This document shows, one piece after another, positions 51,586-62,873 of a stretch of 64,000 nt of DNA (within the stretch, counting starts at the first letter, position 1; every line of letters begins with the position of its first letter). Below the pieces are notes generated by a model. That model saw nothing but the letters and a program-made list of their open reading frames with translations. It was not told where the DNA came from and made no database searches. Position numbers and translations under genes: made by a program. The stretch spans positions 124,001 to 188,000 of the forward strand of contig NZ_BBXD01000021.1 in the NCBI RefSeq assembly GCF_001570545.1. The letters run 5' to 3'. This DNA comes from Herbidospora mongoliensis (lineage in GTDB: Bacteria > Actinomycetota > Actinomycetes > Streptosporangiales > Streptosporangiaceae).

Positions 51586-52814
51586 CCGTGATGTCGCGTA
51601 TCGGGCGCTCTCTCATGCTTCCGATCGCGGCTCTTCCGGCGGCGGCGATCCTGCTCCGGGTCGGGCAGGACGACCTGCTCGGCCGGACCTCCAACGAGAC
51701 GCTGGACAAGGTGGCCCGGGTCGTCGGCGGGGCGGGCGGGGCCCTGTTCGACGCGCTGCCGCTGCTGTTCGCCATCGGGGTGGCGGTCGGGTTCGCCCGG
51801 AAATCTGATGGTTCTACGGCGCTGGCCGCCGTGGTGGGCTATCTGGTCTGGGATCGGGTCACCCACCTGATGTTCTTCGACTCCACGCTGCGCCCCCGGG
51901 TCGCCCAGACGGTGGTCACCGCCGGGACGCCCGCCGAGGCGCTGAACCTGGCGGCGGCCAATCCGACCGGTGTGCTCGGCGGGATCCTGATGGGCCTGGT
52001 GGCGGGGATCCTGTGGCAGCGCTACCACCGGATCAAGCTGCCGGCGTGGCTGGCGTTCTTCGGCGGGCGGCGGTTCGTGCCCATCCTGACCGCGCTGGCC
52101 GGGCTGATCCTCGGCGTGGTCTTCGGCCTGATCTGGCCGCCGATCGGACAGGCGCTGTCGTCGTTCGGCGACTGGCTGGCGACCCATTCGACACTCGGCG
52201 CCGGGATCTACGGGGTGGTGAACCGCGCCCTGATCCCCCTCGGGATGCACCACTTCGTCAACTCGATCGTGTGGTTCACCGTGCCCGACTGCACCGTGAA
52301 CGGCCTGCACACCGCAGGCGATCTGAACTGCTACTTCGCCGGCCAGGACGGCGCCGGGGCGTTCATGGCCGGGTTCTTCCCGGTGATGATGTTCGGCCTC
52401 CCGGCGGCGGCCATCGCGATCTGGCGCGCCGCGCCCCCGCACCGGCGCAACGCGGTCGGCTCCATCATGATCTCGGCGGCGCTGGTATCGTTCGTGACCG
52501 GCATCACCGAGCCGATCGAGTTCGCCTTCATCTTCGTGGCGCCCATCCTGTTCGTGGTGCACGCCCTGCTGACCGGCCTGTCGATGGCGCTGGTGGCGGG
52601 GCTGGGCGGGCGGCTGGGGTTCGGCTTCTCCGGCGGCGCGATCGACGCGACCCTCAACGCGACCAAGGACAACACCCACAACTTCGCCCTCATCATGGCG
52701 ATCGGCGTCGTCTATTTCATCGTCTACTACGCGGTCTTCACGTTCCTCATCAAACGCCTCAACATCATGACCCCGGGCCGCGAACCCGACTCAGACCTCG
52801 ACCCCGCCAACTGA
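51570..52814 (+). CDS. PTS EIIC, N-acetylglucosamine/glucose type, 414 aa
   Basis: Polytopic permease domain of the glucose superfamily (about 10 TMs). It has SLMLPIAALPAAAILLRVGQ, MHHFVNSIVWF and FVTGITEPIEFAFIFVAP, the conserved GITE motif of the sugar site. There is no fused IIB, which is encoded separately at 49263-49502. The start is ATG 51570 (GGAGG 4 bases upstream) or ATG 51582, coupled to the small ORF. It lies directly behind the DasR-like gene and completes the locus: EI, HPr, IIA, IIB, IIC. The likely substrate is GlcNAc, inferred from DasR and the hexosaminidase. Confidence 0.92.
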   Translation: MAAAMTVMSRIGRSLMLPIAALPAAAILLRVGQDDLLGRTSNETLDKVARVVGGAGGALFDALPLLFAIGVAVGFARKSDGSTALAAVVGYLVWDRVTHLMFFDSTLRPRVAQTVVTAGTPAEALNLAAANPTGVLGGILMGLVAGILWQRYHRIKLPAWLAFFGGRRFVPILTALAGLILGVVFGLIWPPIGQALSSFGDWLATHSTLGAGIYGVVNRALIPLGMHHFVNSIVWFTVPDCTVNGLHTAGDLNCYFAGQDGAGAFMAGFFPVMMFGLPAAAIAIWRAAPPHRRNAVGSIMISAALVSFVTGITEPIEFAFIFVAPILFVVHALLTGLSMALVAGLGGRLGFGFSGGAIDATLNATKDNTHNFALIMAIGVVYFIVYYAVFTFLIKRLNIMTPGREPDSDLDPAN

Positions 52815-53081
52815 CGAGCCGGACTCCTCGCTGATTCAGCGCGCTGACCGCAGGCCGGTGTTCCAGCATCACTCTGCCAACCGGAGCTTCGGGCTCGCAC
52901 TGTTAGTTGAAGTGACAGCGGCCTGAGTCTCCCGCGGTCCAGACCAACCTTGACGTTTGTATCGGCATGTATGCCGATCCGGCCACGTCCAATGACACCG
53001 AAAACCTACGGCCGCGTATCCGCGACCGCTGCCCGAAACCTCTTACTGGCGTCCCTATCCTCCGACTTCCCCGGAGCCTCG

Positions 53082-53609
53082 ATGTCCCTCCCCCGGCTCG
53101 CTCCCATCCCCGCCCCAGACCCGGTCTACGCCCACGACCGCGCCTTGGCAGAGGCGCACCACCTCAGCCGGATTCCCGGCTCCCTGTCCTCCGACCAGGG
53201 AGGCCTCCCGGCCGAGGTCCACCGGCTCCACCGCCCGATCCCTCGGACGCAGGGCTCGCTGGCGCTGGCGCACGAGCCGGAGACCGCCCCCGTGCCCGGT
53301 CCGGTTCTGGACGAGCGGCGCCTGCGCGGCCTGGTCCAGGCACTGGCCGAGATCCTGGCCGGGCGGCGTCCGCCCCAGACGATCCAGGACCGGCTGAGCA
53401 GCCGGGCCTACGCCGACCTCCTGCGGGCCGGAAAGATGATCGACAGCACCCGGCCGCCATGGGTCGGTGTGCCACGCGTTCAGCACCCGAAGGATGACGT
53501 CGCGGAAATGTGCGCCCTGGTCCGCTGCACGCCGCGTAGCCGCGTCCTGGCGGCTCGCCTGGAGCGTCGCGGCGTCCAGTGGGTCCTGACGGAGTTCGAG
53601 ACCGCCTGA
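53082..53609 (+). CDS. Conserved actinobacterial protein, DUF6459-like, 175 aa
   Basis: Pro/Arg-rich N-terminus (1-80), then a compact C-terminal domain: LRGLVQALAEILAGRRPPQTIQDRLS, YADLLRAGKMID, VRCTPRSRVLAARLERRGVQWVLTEFE. It is typical of the DUF6459 (Rv3239-region) proteins found next to secA in actinobacteria. ATG 53082 gives the family N-terminus MSLPRLAPIP. Function unknown. Confidence 0.7.
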   Translation: MSLPRLAPIPAPDPVYAHDRALAEAHHLSRIPGSLSSDQGGLPAEVHRLHRPIPRTQGSLALAHEPETAPVPGPVLDERRLRGLVQALAEILAGRRPPQTIQDRLSSRAYADLLRAGKMIDSTRPPWVGVPRVQHPKDDVAEMCALVRCTPRSRVLAARLERRGVQWVLTEFETA

Positions 53610-53663
53610 CCCTCCTCTGGTCCGCTGAGCGCCTTCCAGGCGGGCTCGGGGCGTACAAAGGCG

Positions 53664-53697
53664 AAAGCCCTCTCCTCGGTGGTGAGGAGAGGGCTTT
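53664..53697. terminator. Bidirectional terminator between DUF6459 gene and secA
   Basis: A perfect 14-bp stem, AAAGCCCTCTCCTC (53664-53677) with GAGGAGAGGGCTTT (53684-53697), around a 6-base loop. It lies between two convergent genes and ends in T or A runs on both strands, so it can serve both. Confidence 0.9.
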
Positions 53698-53708
53698 GGC
53701 TGTGGTGC

Positions 53709-56504
<2,796 letters not shown>

Positions 56505-56718
56505 TTTGCTAAAGCTCCTCGCAGGTCTGAGGACGAGACACACTTCCCCTGTGACATGGTAGGCCGTTCGACCACCTGACACAGCCACCACGAGACTGAG
56601 CGGGGAGTGGCGCGGCGGACCGGGGAACCGGGTCGATAGGCTCAACCCTGTCAAACGTAGGAAGACCGTCTGGTGTTCCAGACCGGAGCAACAACAGACG
56701 CGAGTCGGGTAGGACGGT

Positions 56719-56988
56719 ATGGCAGAGACCTCACACCAGGGAAGCCACGCGGGCAGCGCGAAGTCTTGGGTGGCGGTGTCGATCATCCTGATCGGCACGA
56801 TCATCAGCGGCGCGGCCCTCACCGGGCTGGGCAGCGGCAACGCCAACTGGACCATGGTCTGGGTCGGCGTCGGCGTGTCCGCCGTCGGCGGCATCCTCGC
56901 CCTGGTCTTCGACGTCTTCTCCGACGTCGTCATCGACGCCCCGCGCGTCATGGACGCCCGCGAGCACCACAGCCCCTTCGAACACTGA
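56719..56988 (+). CDS. Small two-TM protein, HGxxPAAW-like, 89 aa
   Basis: The N-terminal [17 protein letters not shown] is a divergent form of the HGxxPAAW motif of an actinobacterial family of about 80-90 residues. Two transmembrane helices follow (about 17-37 and 45-66). Its function is unknown. Divergent from secA, with a 214-base gap between. Confidence 0.7.
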   Translation: MAETSHQGSHAGSAKSWVAVSIILIGTIISGAALTGLGSGNANWTMVWVGVGVSAVGGILALVFDVFSDVVIDAPRVMDAREHHSPFEH

Positions 56989-57081
56989 TGAACCAGGCAG
57001 ATTCGAAGCGAGACCCATCCACCCTTCGGGCGGCTGCGTCCCGTCTCCAATCTGTCGGTGGCCGGGGCTACGCTCGGCCAG

Positions 57082-58215
57082 ATGGACCTCACGGCTGACG
57101 AAGCACGGCGGCTCATCCTGCGCGCCCAGGGGTTTCTGGGCGCGGCTGGGCGCAAGGGCGGCGCGGCCGGTGTGTTGCGGCGCCTGGGGGCCGTGCAGCT
57201 CGACACGATCTCGGTGCTGGCGCGCTCCCATGAGCTGGTGGCCTATTCCCGCTTGGGTGCGATCGGGCGCGCGGCGGTCGAGCGGGCCTACTGGGGCGGG
57301 TCCGCCTTCGAATACTGGTGTCATGCGGCGTGCATCCTGCCGATCGAGCACTGGCCGGTCTACTCCTTCCGTCGCCGCGCCTACCGCGAACGGAAGTTCC
57401 GCTGGCACGAGGTGCCCGCCACGGTGGGCGACATCCTTGAGCGCGTCCGTCGCGACGGGCCTCTGACCACCGGGGACATCGGCGGGGCCAAGAAGGGCGG
57501 TCCGTGGTGGGACTGGTCCGATTCCAAGATCTCCATCGAGTTCCTGCTCGACGTAGGCGACGTGGTCTGCGTGCAGCGGGTGGGCTGGCGGCGGGTCTAC
57601 GACCTGGCCGAACGCGCGATTCCGGCCGAGTTCCGTGAGATCGAGCTGACCGATGAAGAGGGCGTGGCCCGGCTGACCTCGATCGCGGGCCGTTCACTGG
57701 CCGTGGCGACCCGGGCCGACCTGGTCGACTACACGCGGGTCAAGGACAAGCACGCCGCGATGCTCGACGACGCCCTGCTGAGCGGCGCGAGCGGCCTGGT
57801 CCCGGTGAACGTTTCAGGCTGGCCGCCGGCCCGCAAGGGCGGCCCCAACGCCTGGGCCGACCCGGAGGCCCTGACCCTGGGCGAGGCGCGCGGTCGTCAC
57901 CGCACCACCTTGCTCAGCCCGTTCGACTCCCTGATCTGGGAGCGAGCCAGGGCGGAGCGCGTCTTCGGCATGGCCCATCGCCTGGAGGCCTATGTGCCGA
58001 AGGACAAGCGCATCCACGGCTACTTCGCGATGCCGGTCCTCCACGGCGGCAAGCTGATCGCCCGGGTCGACCCGGCGCGCGAGGGCACCACCCTGGTGGC
58101 CAGGCGAACCACGCTCGAACCGGGTGTGACCAAACTCGACGCGGTCGAGGAGGCACTACGGGAAGCGGCGACCTGGGTCGGCTGCACGGCGGTGCGCATC
58201 GAAGAAGTCAGGTAG
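57082..58215 (+). CDS. Winged-helix protein, YcaQ/AlkX-like DNA glycosylase family, 377 aa
   Basis: HTH_42 (DUF1006) family: [25 protein letters not shown] carries the QxD triad (QLD) known for AlkX/YcaQ-type glycosylases that unhook interstrand crosslinks; the AlkZ branch has Qx[15 protein letters not shown] and [14 protein letters not shown] are other conserved stretches, the latter a C-terminal beta-barrel signature. ATG 57082 is chosen. Crosslink repair activity is inferred from the family. Confidence 0.85.
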   Translation: MDLTADEARRLILRAQGFLGAAGRKGGAAGVLRRLGAVQLDTISVLARSHELVAYSRLGAIGRAAVERAYWGGSAFEYWCHAACILPIEHWPVYSFRRRAYRERKFRWHEVPATVGDILERVRRDGPLTTGDIGGAKKGGPWWDWSDSKISIEFLLDVGDVVCVQRVGWRRVYDLAERAIPAEFREIELTDEEGVARLTSIAGRSLAVATRADLVDYTRVKDKHAAMLDDALLSGASGLVPVNVSGWPPARKGGPNAWADPEALTLGEARGRHRTTLLSPFDSLIWERARAERVFGMAHRLEAYVPKDKRIHGYFAMPVLHGGKLIARVDPAREGTTLVARRTTLEPGVTKLDAVEEALREAATWVGCTAVRIEEVR

Positions 58216-58294
58216 GCCGACTCGCCCGCGATTCGCCGCAGGGGGAGCTCTGCGGCGTTATCGCTACTGAGGCCGCCCTCGCCGTGGGCGGGGC

Positions 58295-59008
58295 TCAGGT
58301 GATTTCGAGGAGTCGCTCTCTCACCGCGTAGACGACCGCTTCCATGCGGCTGTGGAGCTGGAGCTTCTCCAGGATGTTGCGGACGTGGTTCTTGACCGTG
58401 TTCTCGGAGATGAAGAGTTCCTTCGCGATTTCGCGGTTGTTCATCCCCTTCGCCACCAGCCGGAGCACTTCCATCTCCCGTTCCGTCAGGCGGGGAACAG
58501 GCAGCTGCGGGGGCCGTTCGGCCTCTTTGCGGCTGATGCTGGCGAACTCGGTGATCAGTTTGGTCGCCATCGCGGGGTTGATGAAGGACTGCCCGCTGTG
58601 GACGCCCCGGACGGCGTCGGGGACCTCGTCGATCTGGACGTCTTTCAGCAGGTAGCCGGTCGCGCCGGCCTTGAAGGCCTCGAAGAGGTCTTCCTCCTCG
58701 TCGCTGGCGGTGAGCATGATGATGCGTGTCGTCGGCATGCTCTCTTTGATCGCCCTGGTCGCCTCGATGCCGTCGCGCCTGGGCATGCGCACGTCCATCA
58801 GTACGACGTCGGGCAGCAGCTTCTCGGCGAGGGCCACGGCCTCCTGACCGTCGCTCGCCTCTCCGGCGACCTCGATGTCGGCCTCGGCCTGGAGAGCCAG
58901 CACCAGGCTGCGGCGGATCAGCGAGTGATCATCGACGATCAGCACACGGATCGGCTCACCGCGCCCGGTGGCACGGCTTGCGTCGTCTCGTACGCTGCGG
59001 TCGCTCAC
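58295..59008 (-). CDS. NarL/FixJ-family response regulator, 237 aa
   Basis: Receiver domain: [14 protein letters not shown] (acidic pair), [13 protein letters not shown] (phospho-Asp), ML(T)AS and GYLLKDV (Lys). The LuxR-type helix-turn-helix is [22 protein letters not shown], then [19 protein letters not shown] 59008 has GAGGAGGAG upstream. No histidine kinase gene adjoins, so it is an orphan; this location near hpf and secA is conserved in actinomycetes as I recall. Confidence 0.93.
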   Translation of the reverse strand: MSDRSVRDDASRATGRGEPIRVLIVDDHSLIRRSLVLALQAEADIEVAGEASDGQEAVALAEKLLPDVVLMDVRMPRRDGIEATRAIKESMPTTRIIMLTASDEEEDLFEAFKAGATGYLLKDVQIDEVPDAVRGVHSGQSFINPAMATKLITEFASISRKEAERPPQLPVPRLTEREMEVLRLVAKGMNNREIAKELFISENTVKNHVRNILEKLQLHSRMEAVVYAVRERLLEIT

Positions 59009-59182
59009 AGCTCCTCCTCGTCGGGGGGCCAGGTAGCTGGATCGCCATCATGACATGGGTTCCAGTTCTGGCGAGGATCTCGCACGCCATGCGCCCCGCA
59101 ACCGGGCGGGGCGCATGGTCGTTCACGTTGGCTCGCGCTTTGACTCCGTCTGAAGACAAAACGCTAAAGGGGTGGCGCGGGT

Positions 59183-59851
59183 TCAGCCTTCGACGAGCCG
59201 CAGCACGCCGTAGTCGTATCCGCGGCGTCGATATACGACGCTCGGGTGGCCGCATTCTTTGTCACGGAACAGGAAGAAATCGTGGCCGACCAGCTCCATC
59301 TCCAGGAGGGCCTGGTCGATGGTGATGGCGTCGGACTCGTGGAACTTCTCGCGGACGACGAGGGGGCCGTCGCCGTCCTGCTCTATCGGAATGATCGGTT
59401 CGGTGTAGCCGTTCTTCGGCTTCTGCGGCGGGAGATAGTCGTCGTGGAGCAGTTCCGGCTCGGGCAGCGTCGCCACCGGTTCCCCGAGGCCGTTCTCGGC
59501 CAGGGCGGCGGTGAACTCCGCGACCGACGGAGGGGCGTTCTTACCGTGATGGATCTTGCGGCGGTCACTCAGCCGCCGCAGCCGTGATTCCAGCTTTCCC
59601 AGAGCGATGTCGAGCGCCGCGAACCTGTCGTCGGCCGCCGCCTCGGCCCGGACAGCCGGGCCCTTGGAGTGGATGGTGAGTTCCACCCGCTCTCTCTGGT
59701 CGCTGATCCGCGGGTTCTTCTCCGTAGAAACCTCTACGTCGACCCGGATCAGACGGTTGTCCAGTCGCTCGATTTTGGCCAGCTTGGAAGTCACGTGATC
59801 ACGGAAACGGTCGCTCACTCCTGTGTGCCGTCCCTTGACGATGATGTCCAC
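59183..59851 (-). CDS. hpf: Long-form ribosome hibernation promoting factor, 222 aa
   Basis: The N-terminal HPF/RaiA domain (MDIIVKGRHTGVSDRFRDHV to about residue 100) binds the 30S decoding region. A linker follows, and the C-terminal dimerisation domain is at about 165-222 (ESDAITIDQALLEMELVGHDFFLF and GYDYGVLRLVEG). The long form makes 100S ribosome dimers in stationary phase or stress. A long upstream gap with hairpins suggests post-transcriptional or complex promoter control. Confidence 0.94.
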   Translation of the reverse strand: MDIIVKGRHTGVSDRFRDHVTSKLAKIERLDNRLIRVDVEVSTEKNPRISDQRERVELTIHSKGPAVRAEAAADDRFAALDIALGKLESRLRRLSDRRKIHHGKNAPPSVAEFTAALAENGLGEPVATLPEPELLHDDYLPPQKPKNGYTEPIIPIEQDGDGPLVVREKFHESDAITIDQALLEMELVGHDFFLFRDKECGHPSVVYRRRGYDYGVLRLVEG

Positions 59852-60385
59852 GCAAAAGCCCCCTTCGCCTCTCGACTGACATGAAGGAGCACCCGTTCGG
59901 CCGACCTGGTCTTCGTCCCCACATCCGCCTGCTGAGGGTTTCGCAGCTCCGCGCCACTACTGCCCTTCTCTTCTGGCAAGAATCATCTGGATTCTTGGGA
60001 AGGCAGGTCTTACCTCTAAGCCGCACCGTGATCGGTCGACCAAGAGTCGCCTTACGTGGACCGTTTCGCCTGCGGCTGGCATCGGCTAGCCAGGCCGAAC
60101 CCCCGAGGGGACTCGGTCCGGCGCAACCACGGACCCGAACGGGTGCCATGTCCTGAACGCTAGTCGCTGCCCGGCCGAATGTCAGCCGCGAGGTACGCCA
60201 AAGGATCACTTTCGGTGATTTTTCGACAGGCATGCAAGAGCGGCCCATGGGATGGGGCGTCATGGGCCTGCCCGGACTGGTTCCCGTCAAGGGTCTCCTG
60301 ATCTGGGAGTTCATAGGTTCGTCGACACCAGGATGTCACTTAGAAGCCAGGTCGTTATTTGACCGTTTCTTTACCGAGCGTCATC
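59852..60385. other. Intergenic leader region upstream of hpf
   Basis: About 530 bases without a convincing gene; the short plus-strand frames lack support. A perfect 8-bp hairpin CAAGAATC/GATTCTTG lies at 59977-59997. An ATCAC/GTGAT hairpin followed by TTTTT lies at 60205-60223. It probably contains hpf promoter(s) and a structured 5' leader on the minus strand. Confidence 0.5.
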
Positions 60386-61084
60386 TCAGCGATTTTGCGA
60401 CCGCCGGGCGTGTCGCATAACCGGGACCCGTTTACGGGTGGCCGCAACCGTGACCGCGTAGGCGGTCTCCGCGCCTGCGGCGCGCAGCGCACGGGCCGCC
60501 TCGGCGAGGGTGGCGCCAGTGGTGACCACGTCGTCGACCAGTACAACCCGGCCTCTGGGCACGGCTTTGGAGGTGAACGCGCCGGCCAGGTTGACGGCGC
60601 GCTGCGCGGAGGTCAGGCCCGACTGGTCGGCGACCTTCCGGGCGGGCCGCAACACCGGGGCGACCGTTACCTGGGCGCCTCCGGCGCGTAGGCGCCTGGC
60701 CGCGACCTCGGCGATCCGGCGTACCGGATCATGGCCTTTGGCTCTCCGGGACCGGCGGGTGCTGGGCACCGGCACCAGCACCAGCGGGCCGTCGGCCTCC
60801 AGGTGCGCCATGGCGCCGGCCAGGCAGGAGCCCAGCGCGGTTCCTAGGGCGGTGCGGCCGCGTTCCTTGTACGCGATCAGCACCCGCCGCGCCACCCCGT
60901 CGTAACCGGCGGCGGCCCAGCACTCGGGCAGGCCCTCCGGGGGCGCCTCGGGGGCGTGACGGCGGGGCGGGGCGCTCAGTTCGACCGCGCAACGCGGGCA
61001 GACCAGGGCCCCCCGGCCGCCGCAACCGGCGCACCGAGGGGGAACGAGCAGATCGAGCACCGCGTCAAGCACGCGGACCACCAT
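60386..61084 (-). CDS. comF: ComF family protein, 232 aa
   Basis: An N-terminal zinc ribbon (RCAGCGGRGALVCPRCAVEL) is followed by a type I phosphoribosyltransferase domain with the PRPP motif GRVVLVDDVVTTGATLAEAARAL. LVPVPSTRRSRRAKGHDP is the conserved ComF stretch. ATG 61084 has GGGAG upstream. In naturally competent bacteria ComF takes part in DNA uptake; here its role is unknown. Confidence 0.88.
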   Translation of the reverse strand: MVVRVLDAVLDLLVPPRCAGCGGRGALVCPRCAVELSAPPRRHAPEAPPEGLPECWAAAGYDGVARRVLIAYKERGRTALGTALGSCLAGAMAHLEADGPLVLVPVPSTRRSRRAKGHDPVRRIAEVAARRLRAGGAQVTVAPVLRPARKVADQSGLTSAQRAVNLAGAFTSKAVPRGRVVLVDDVVTTGATLAEAARALRAAGAETAYAVTVAATRKRVPVMRHARRSQNR

Positions 61085-61112
61085 GACACTCCCTGCCGAC
61101 ACTTACTGAAGC

Positions 61113-62873
61113 TCACCCAAGAGGGTAGGCGGGGAAGCTGGAGCCGTCCTTCACCAGAAGGTTCCACTTCTTGCCGTCCCACACTGTGAGGGCGCCGTTC
61201 TCGTCGCTGGCCAGGATGCGCGAATCGGTGCTCGTGATGGACTTGAGGCGCTTGGACAGCTCAATCGGGGTCTTCTCGTCGCCGTCCAAGATCGGGTAGG
61301 CTGCCAGAGCCTGCTGAGGGCCGTTCGGGGAGTCCTTCTCGGTCAGCACCAGCAGCGTGGTGGCGTCCTTCCAGGCCACGTCGATGACCTTCTGACCCTC
61401 CTCGGCGGGCACCAGGGTCTCCAACGCACCGACCCGATAGGTCTGGCCGCGCACGATCGATCCTATCTGGACGGTCTGCCCCGAACCGTTGTCGGCGACG
61501 ACCGCGACCCTGACACCGTCACGGGCCACCCGGAACGCGGTGACGTCGGCCTCCGCGAGCTCGGGAGCCGGCACGGGCGACTGGTGGCCGCCGGTGGAGG
61601 CCCGCCAGACCTGCGACCTGCCGCCCGCCGACTCGACCGACCAGACCTCGCCGTTGCGGTCCCACGAGGGCGGCGTGAGGCGGCCCTGGGCGTTGATCCA
61701 CCGCTGCCACGGACTGCCGTCGACCAGCTGGGTGGCCCAGACGCCCGTCTCGTCGCCCATCAGGGCGGCCACCTGGTCGCGGTCTTCCGAGGAGACCGCG
61801 CTGTGGTTGAACGGCCGGGTCGACTGCCCGGCCGCGCCGAGCACCGGAGCCGACTGCTCGCCGTCCTTGGCGGCCCGGTACATCATGCCGTCGCGGACGA
61901 AGTATCCGGCGACGTCACCGGTGATCACGGCCGGGTCGTACGACGGGAAGTCGGTGATCTTGAACCGGATGCCGCCACCGGGGAAGGTCTCGCCGTTGAC
62001 CAGGATCTCGATGGACCGGCCGCCGATGCGGTCGGTGCCGAGCGACCAGGCGAGCTGGGCCTGCATCGCCTTGATCCGGTCGGGGCGGCCGCGCAGACCG
62101 GCGATCTGGGCGGAGAAGTCGACGTAGAGCGTGTCCCCCTCGACCCGGATGCCGTTGAGCTTGGTGCCCTCGGGGTAGACGTTCTCGACCGCGCCCGCCA
62201 GCGGGCCGGACGGTCCGTTCAGGAGGGTGCGGATGAGCGATTCCGGCAGGCCCCTGCTGGGGTCGATCGGCACCCGCACCCGATCGGCCACCAGGCCGGT
62301 GAACGACAGGTTGGGGAAGTAGATCTCGACGGGGGCGTACGCCCTCGTGAGGTCGCTGCGGAGCAGGATCAGGCCCGCGGGCGCCGCGGAGATGCGCCAC
62401 TCGCCGTTGACCCGGATCAGCGTGAACGACTCGTCGACCGTCTCCTCGGAAGACGTCGGCCGGTAGCGGCCGCCCTTCTCCAGGGTGGCGACCTTCTTGC
62501 CCTTGAAGGAGACGGAGAACTTGTCGGCGTCCTCTTCCGGCAGGTCGTCGGCGAAGCGGCAGTCGCAGACCGTCGTCGCGGTGGCCCACGGCTGCCAGCC
62601 GGTCGCGGCCTCGCCGGTCAGATACTGCCGGGCGACCTTGCGCTGGGGGTCGTCGAAGCTGGCCATCGCGGCCTGGAAACCGCGCACGATCTCCACGGCG
62701 GTCGCGTCGGGCCGGGGCGGCTGGGCCAGGATGCGGACGTAGGTCTGGCTGAGGATGTCGCCGCCGCGCTCCTCCTCGCTGGCCGTCGGCGGGTTGCCGC
62801 TGGTCGGCACGATCGTGCAGCCCGCGAGGGCGGCCGCCGTCGCCACCATCGCGAAGACACGTCTAGTCGACAT
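61113..62873 (-). CDS. lpqB: LpqB lipoprotein, 586 aa
   Basis: Signal peptide with lipobox LAGC, then a GerMN domain (about 200-330, KLNGIRVEGDTLYVDFSAQIAGL) and a C-terminal beta-propeller-like LpqB domain (WQRWINAQGRLTPPSWDRNGEVW). In mycobacteria LpqB interacts with the sensor MtrB and affects cell-wall homeostasis. Its start overlaps the mtrB stop by 11 bases, so they are co-expressed. Confidence 0.93.
   Translation of the reverse strand: MSTRRVFAMVATAAALAGCTIVPTSGNPPTASEEERGGDILSQTYVRILAQPPRPDATAVEIVRGFQAAMASFDDPQRKVARQYLTGEAATGWQPWATATTVCDCRFADDLPEEDADKFSVSFKGKKVATLEKGGRYRPTSSEETVDESFTLIRVNGEWRISAAPAGLILLRSDLTRAYAPVEIYFPNLSFTGLVADRVRVPIDPSRGLPESLIRTLLNGPSGPLAGAVENVYPEGTKLNGIRVEGDTLYVDFSAQIAGLRGRPDRIKAMQAQLAWSLGTDRIGGRSIEILVNGETFPGGGIRFKITDFPSYDPAVITGDVAGYFVRDGMMYRAAKDGEQSAPVLGAAGQSTRPFNHSAVSSEDRDQVAALMGDETGVWATQLVDGSPWQRWINAQGRLTPPSWDRNGEVWSVESAGGRSQVWRASTGGHQSPVPAPELAEADVTAFRVARDGVRVAVVADNGSGQTVQIGSIVRGQTYRVGALETLVPAEEGQKVIDVAWKDATTLLVLTEKDSPNGPQQALAAYPILDGDEKTPIELSKRLKSITSTDSRILASDENGALTVWDGKKWNLLVKDGSSFPAYPLG

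Noticed and set aside
57113-57697. Minus-strand frame of 194 codons
   Set aside because: Arg/Ser/Pro shadow of the YcaQ-like gene.
59881-60156. Plus-strand frame of 91 codons upstream of hpf
   Set aside because: No supported ribosome-binding site context or family pattern; it overlaps the probable hpf leader.
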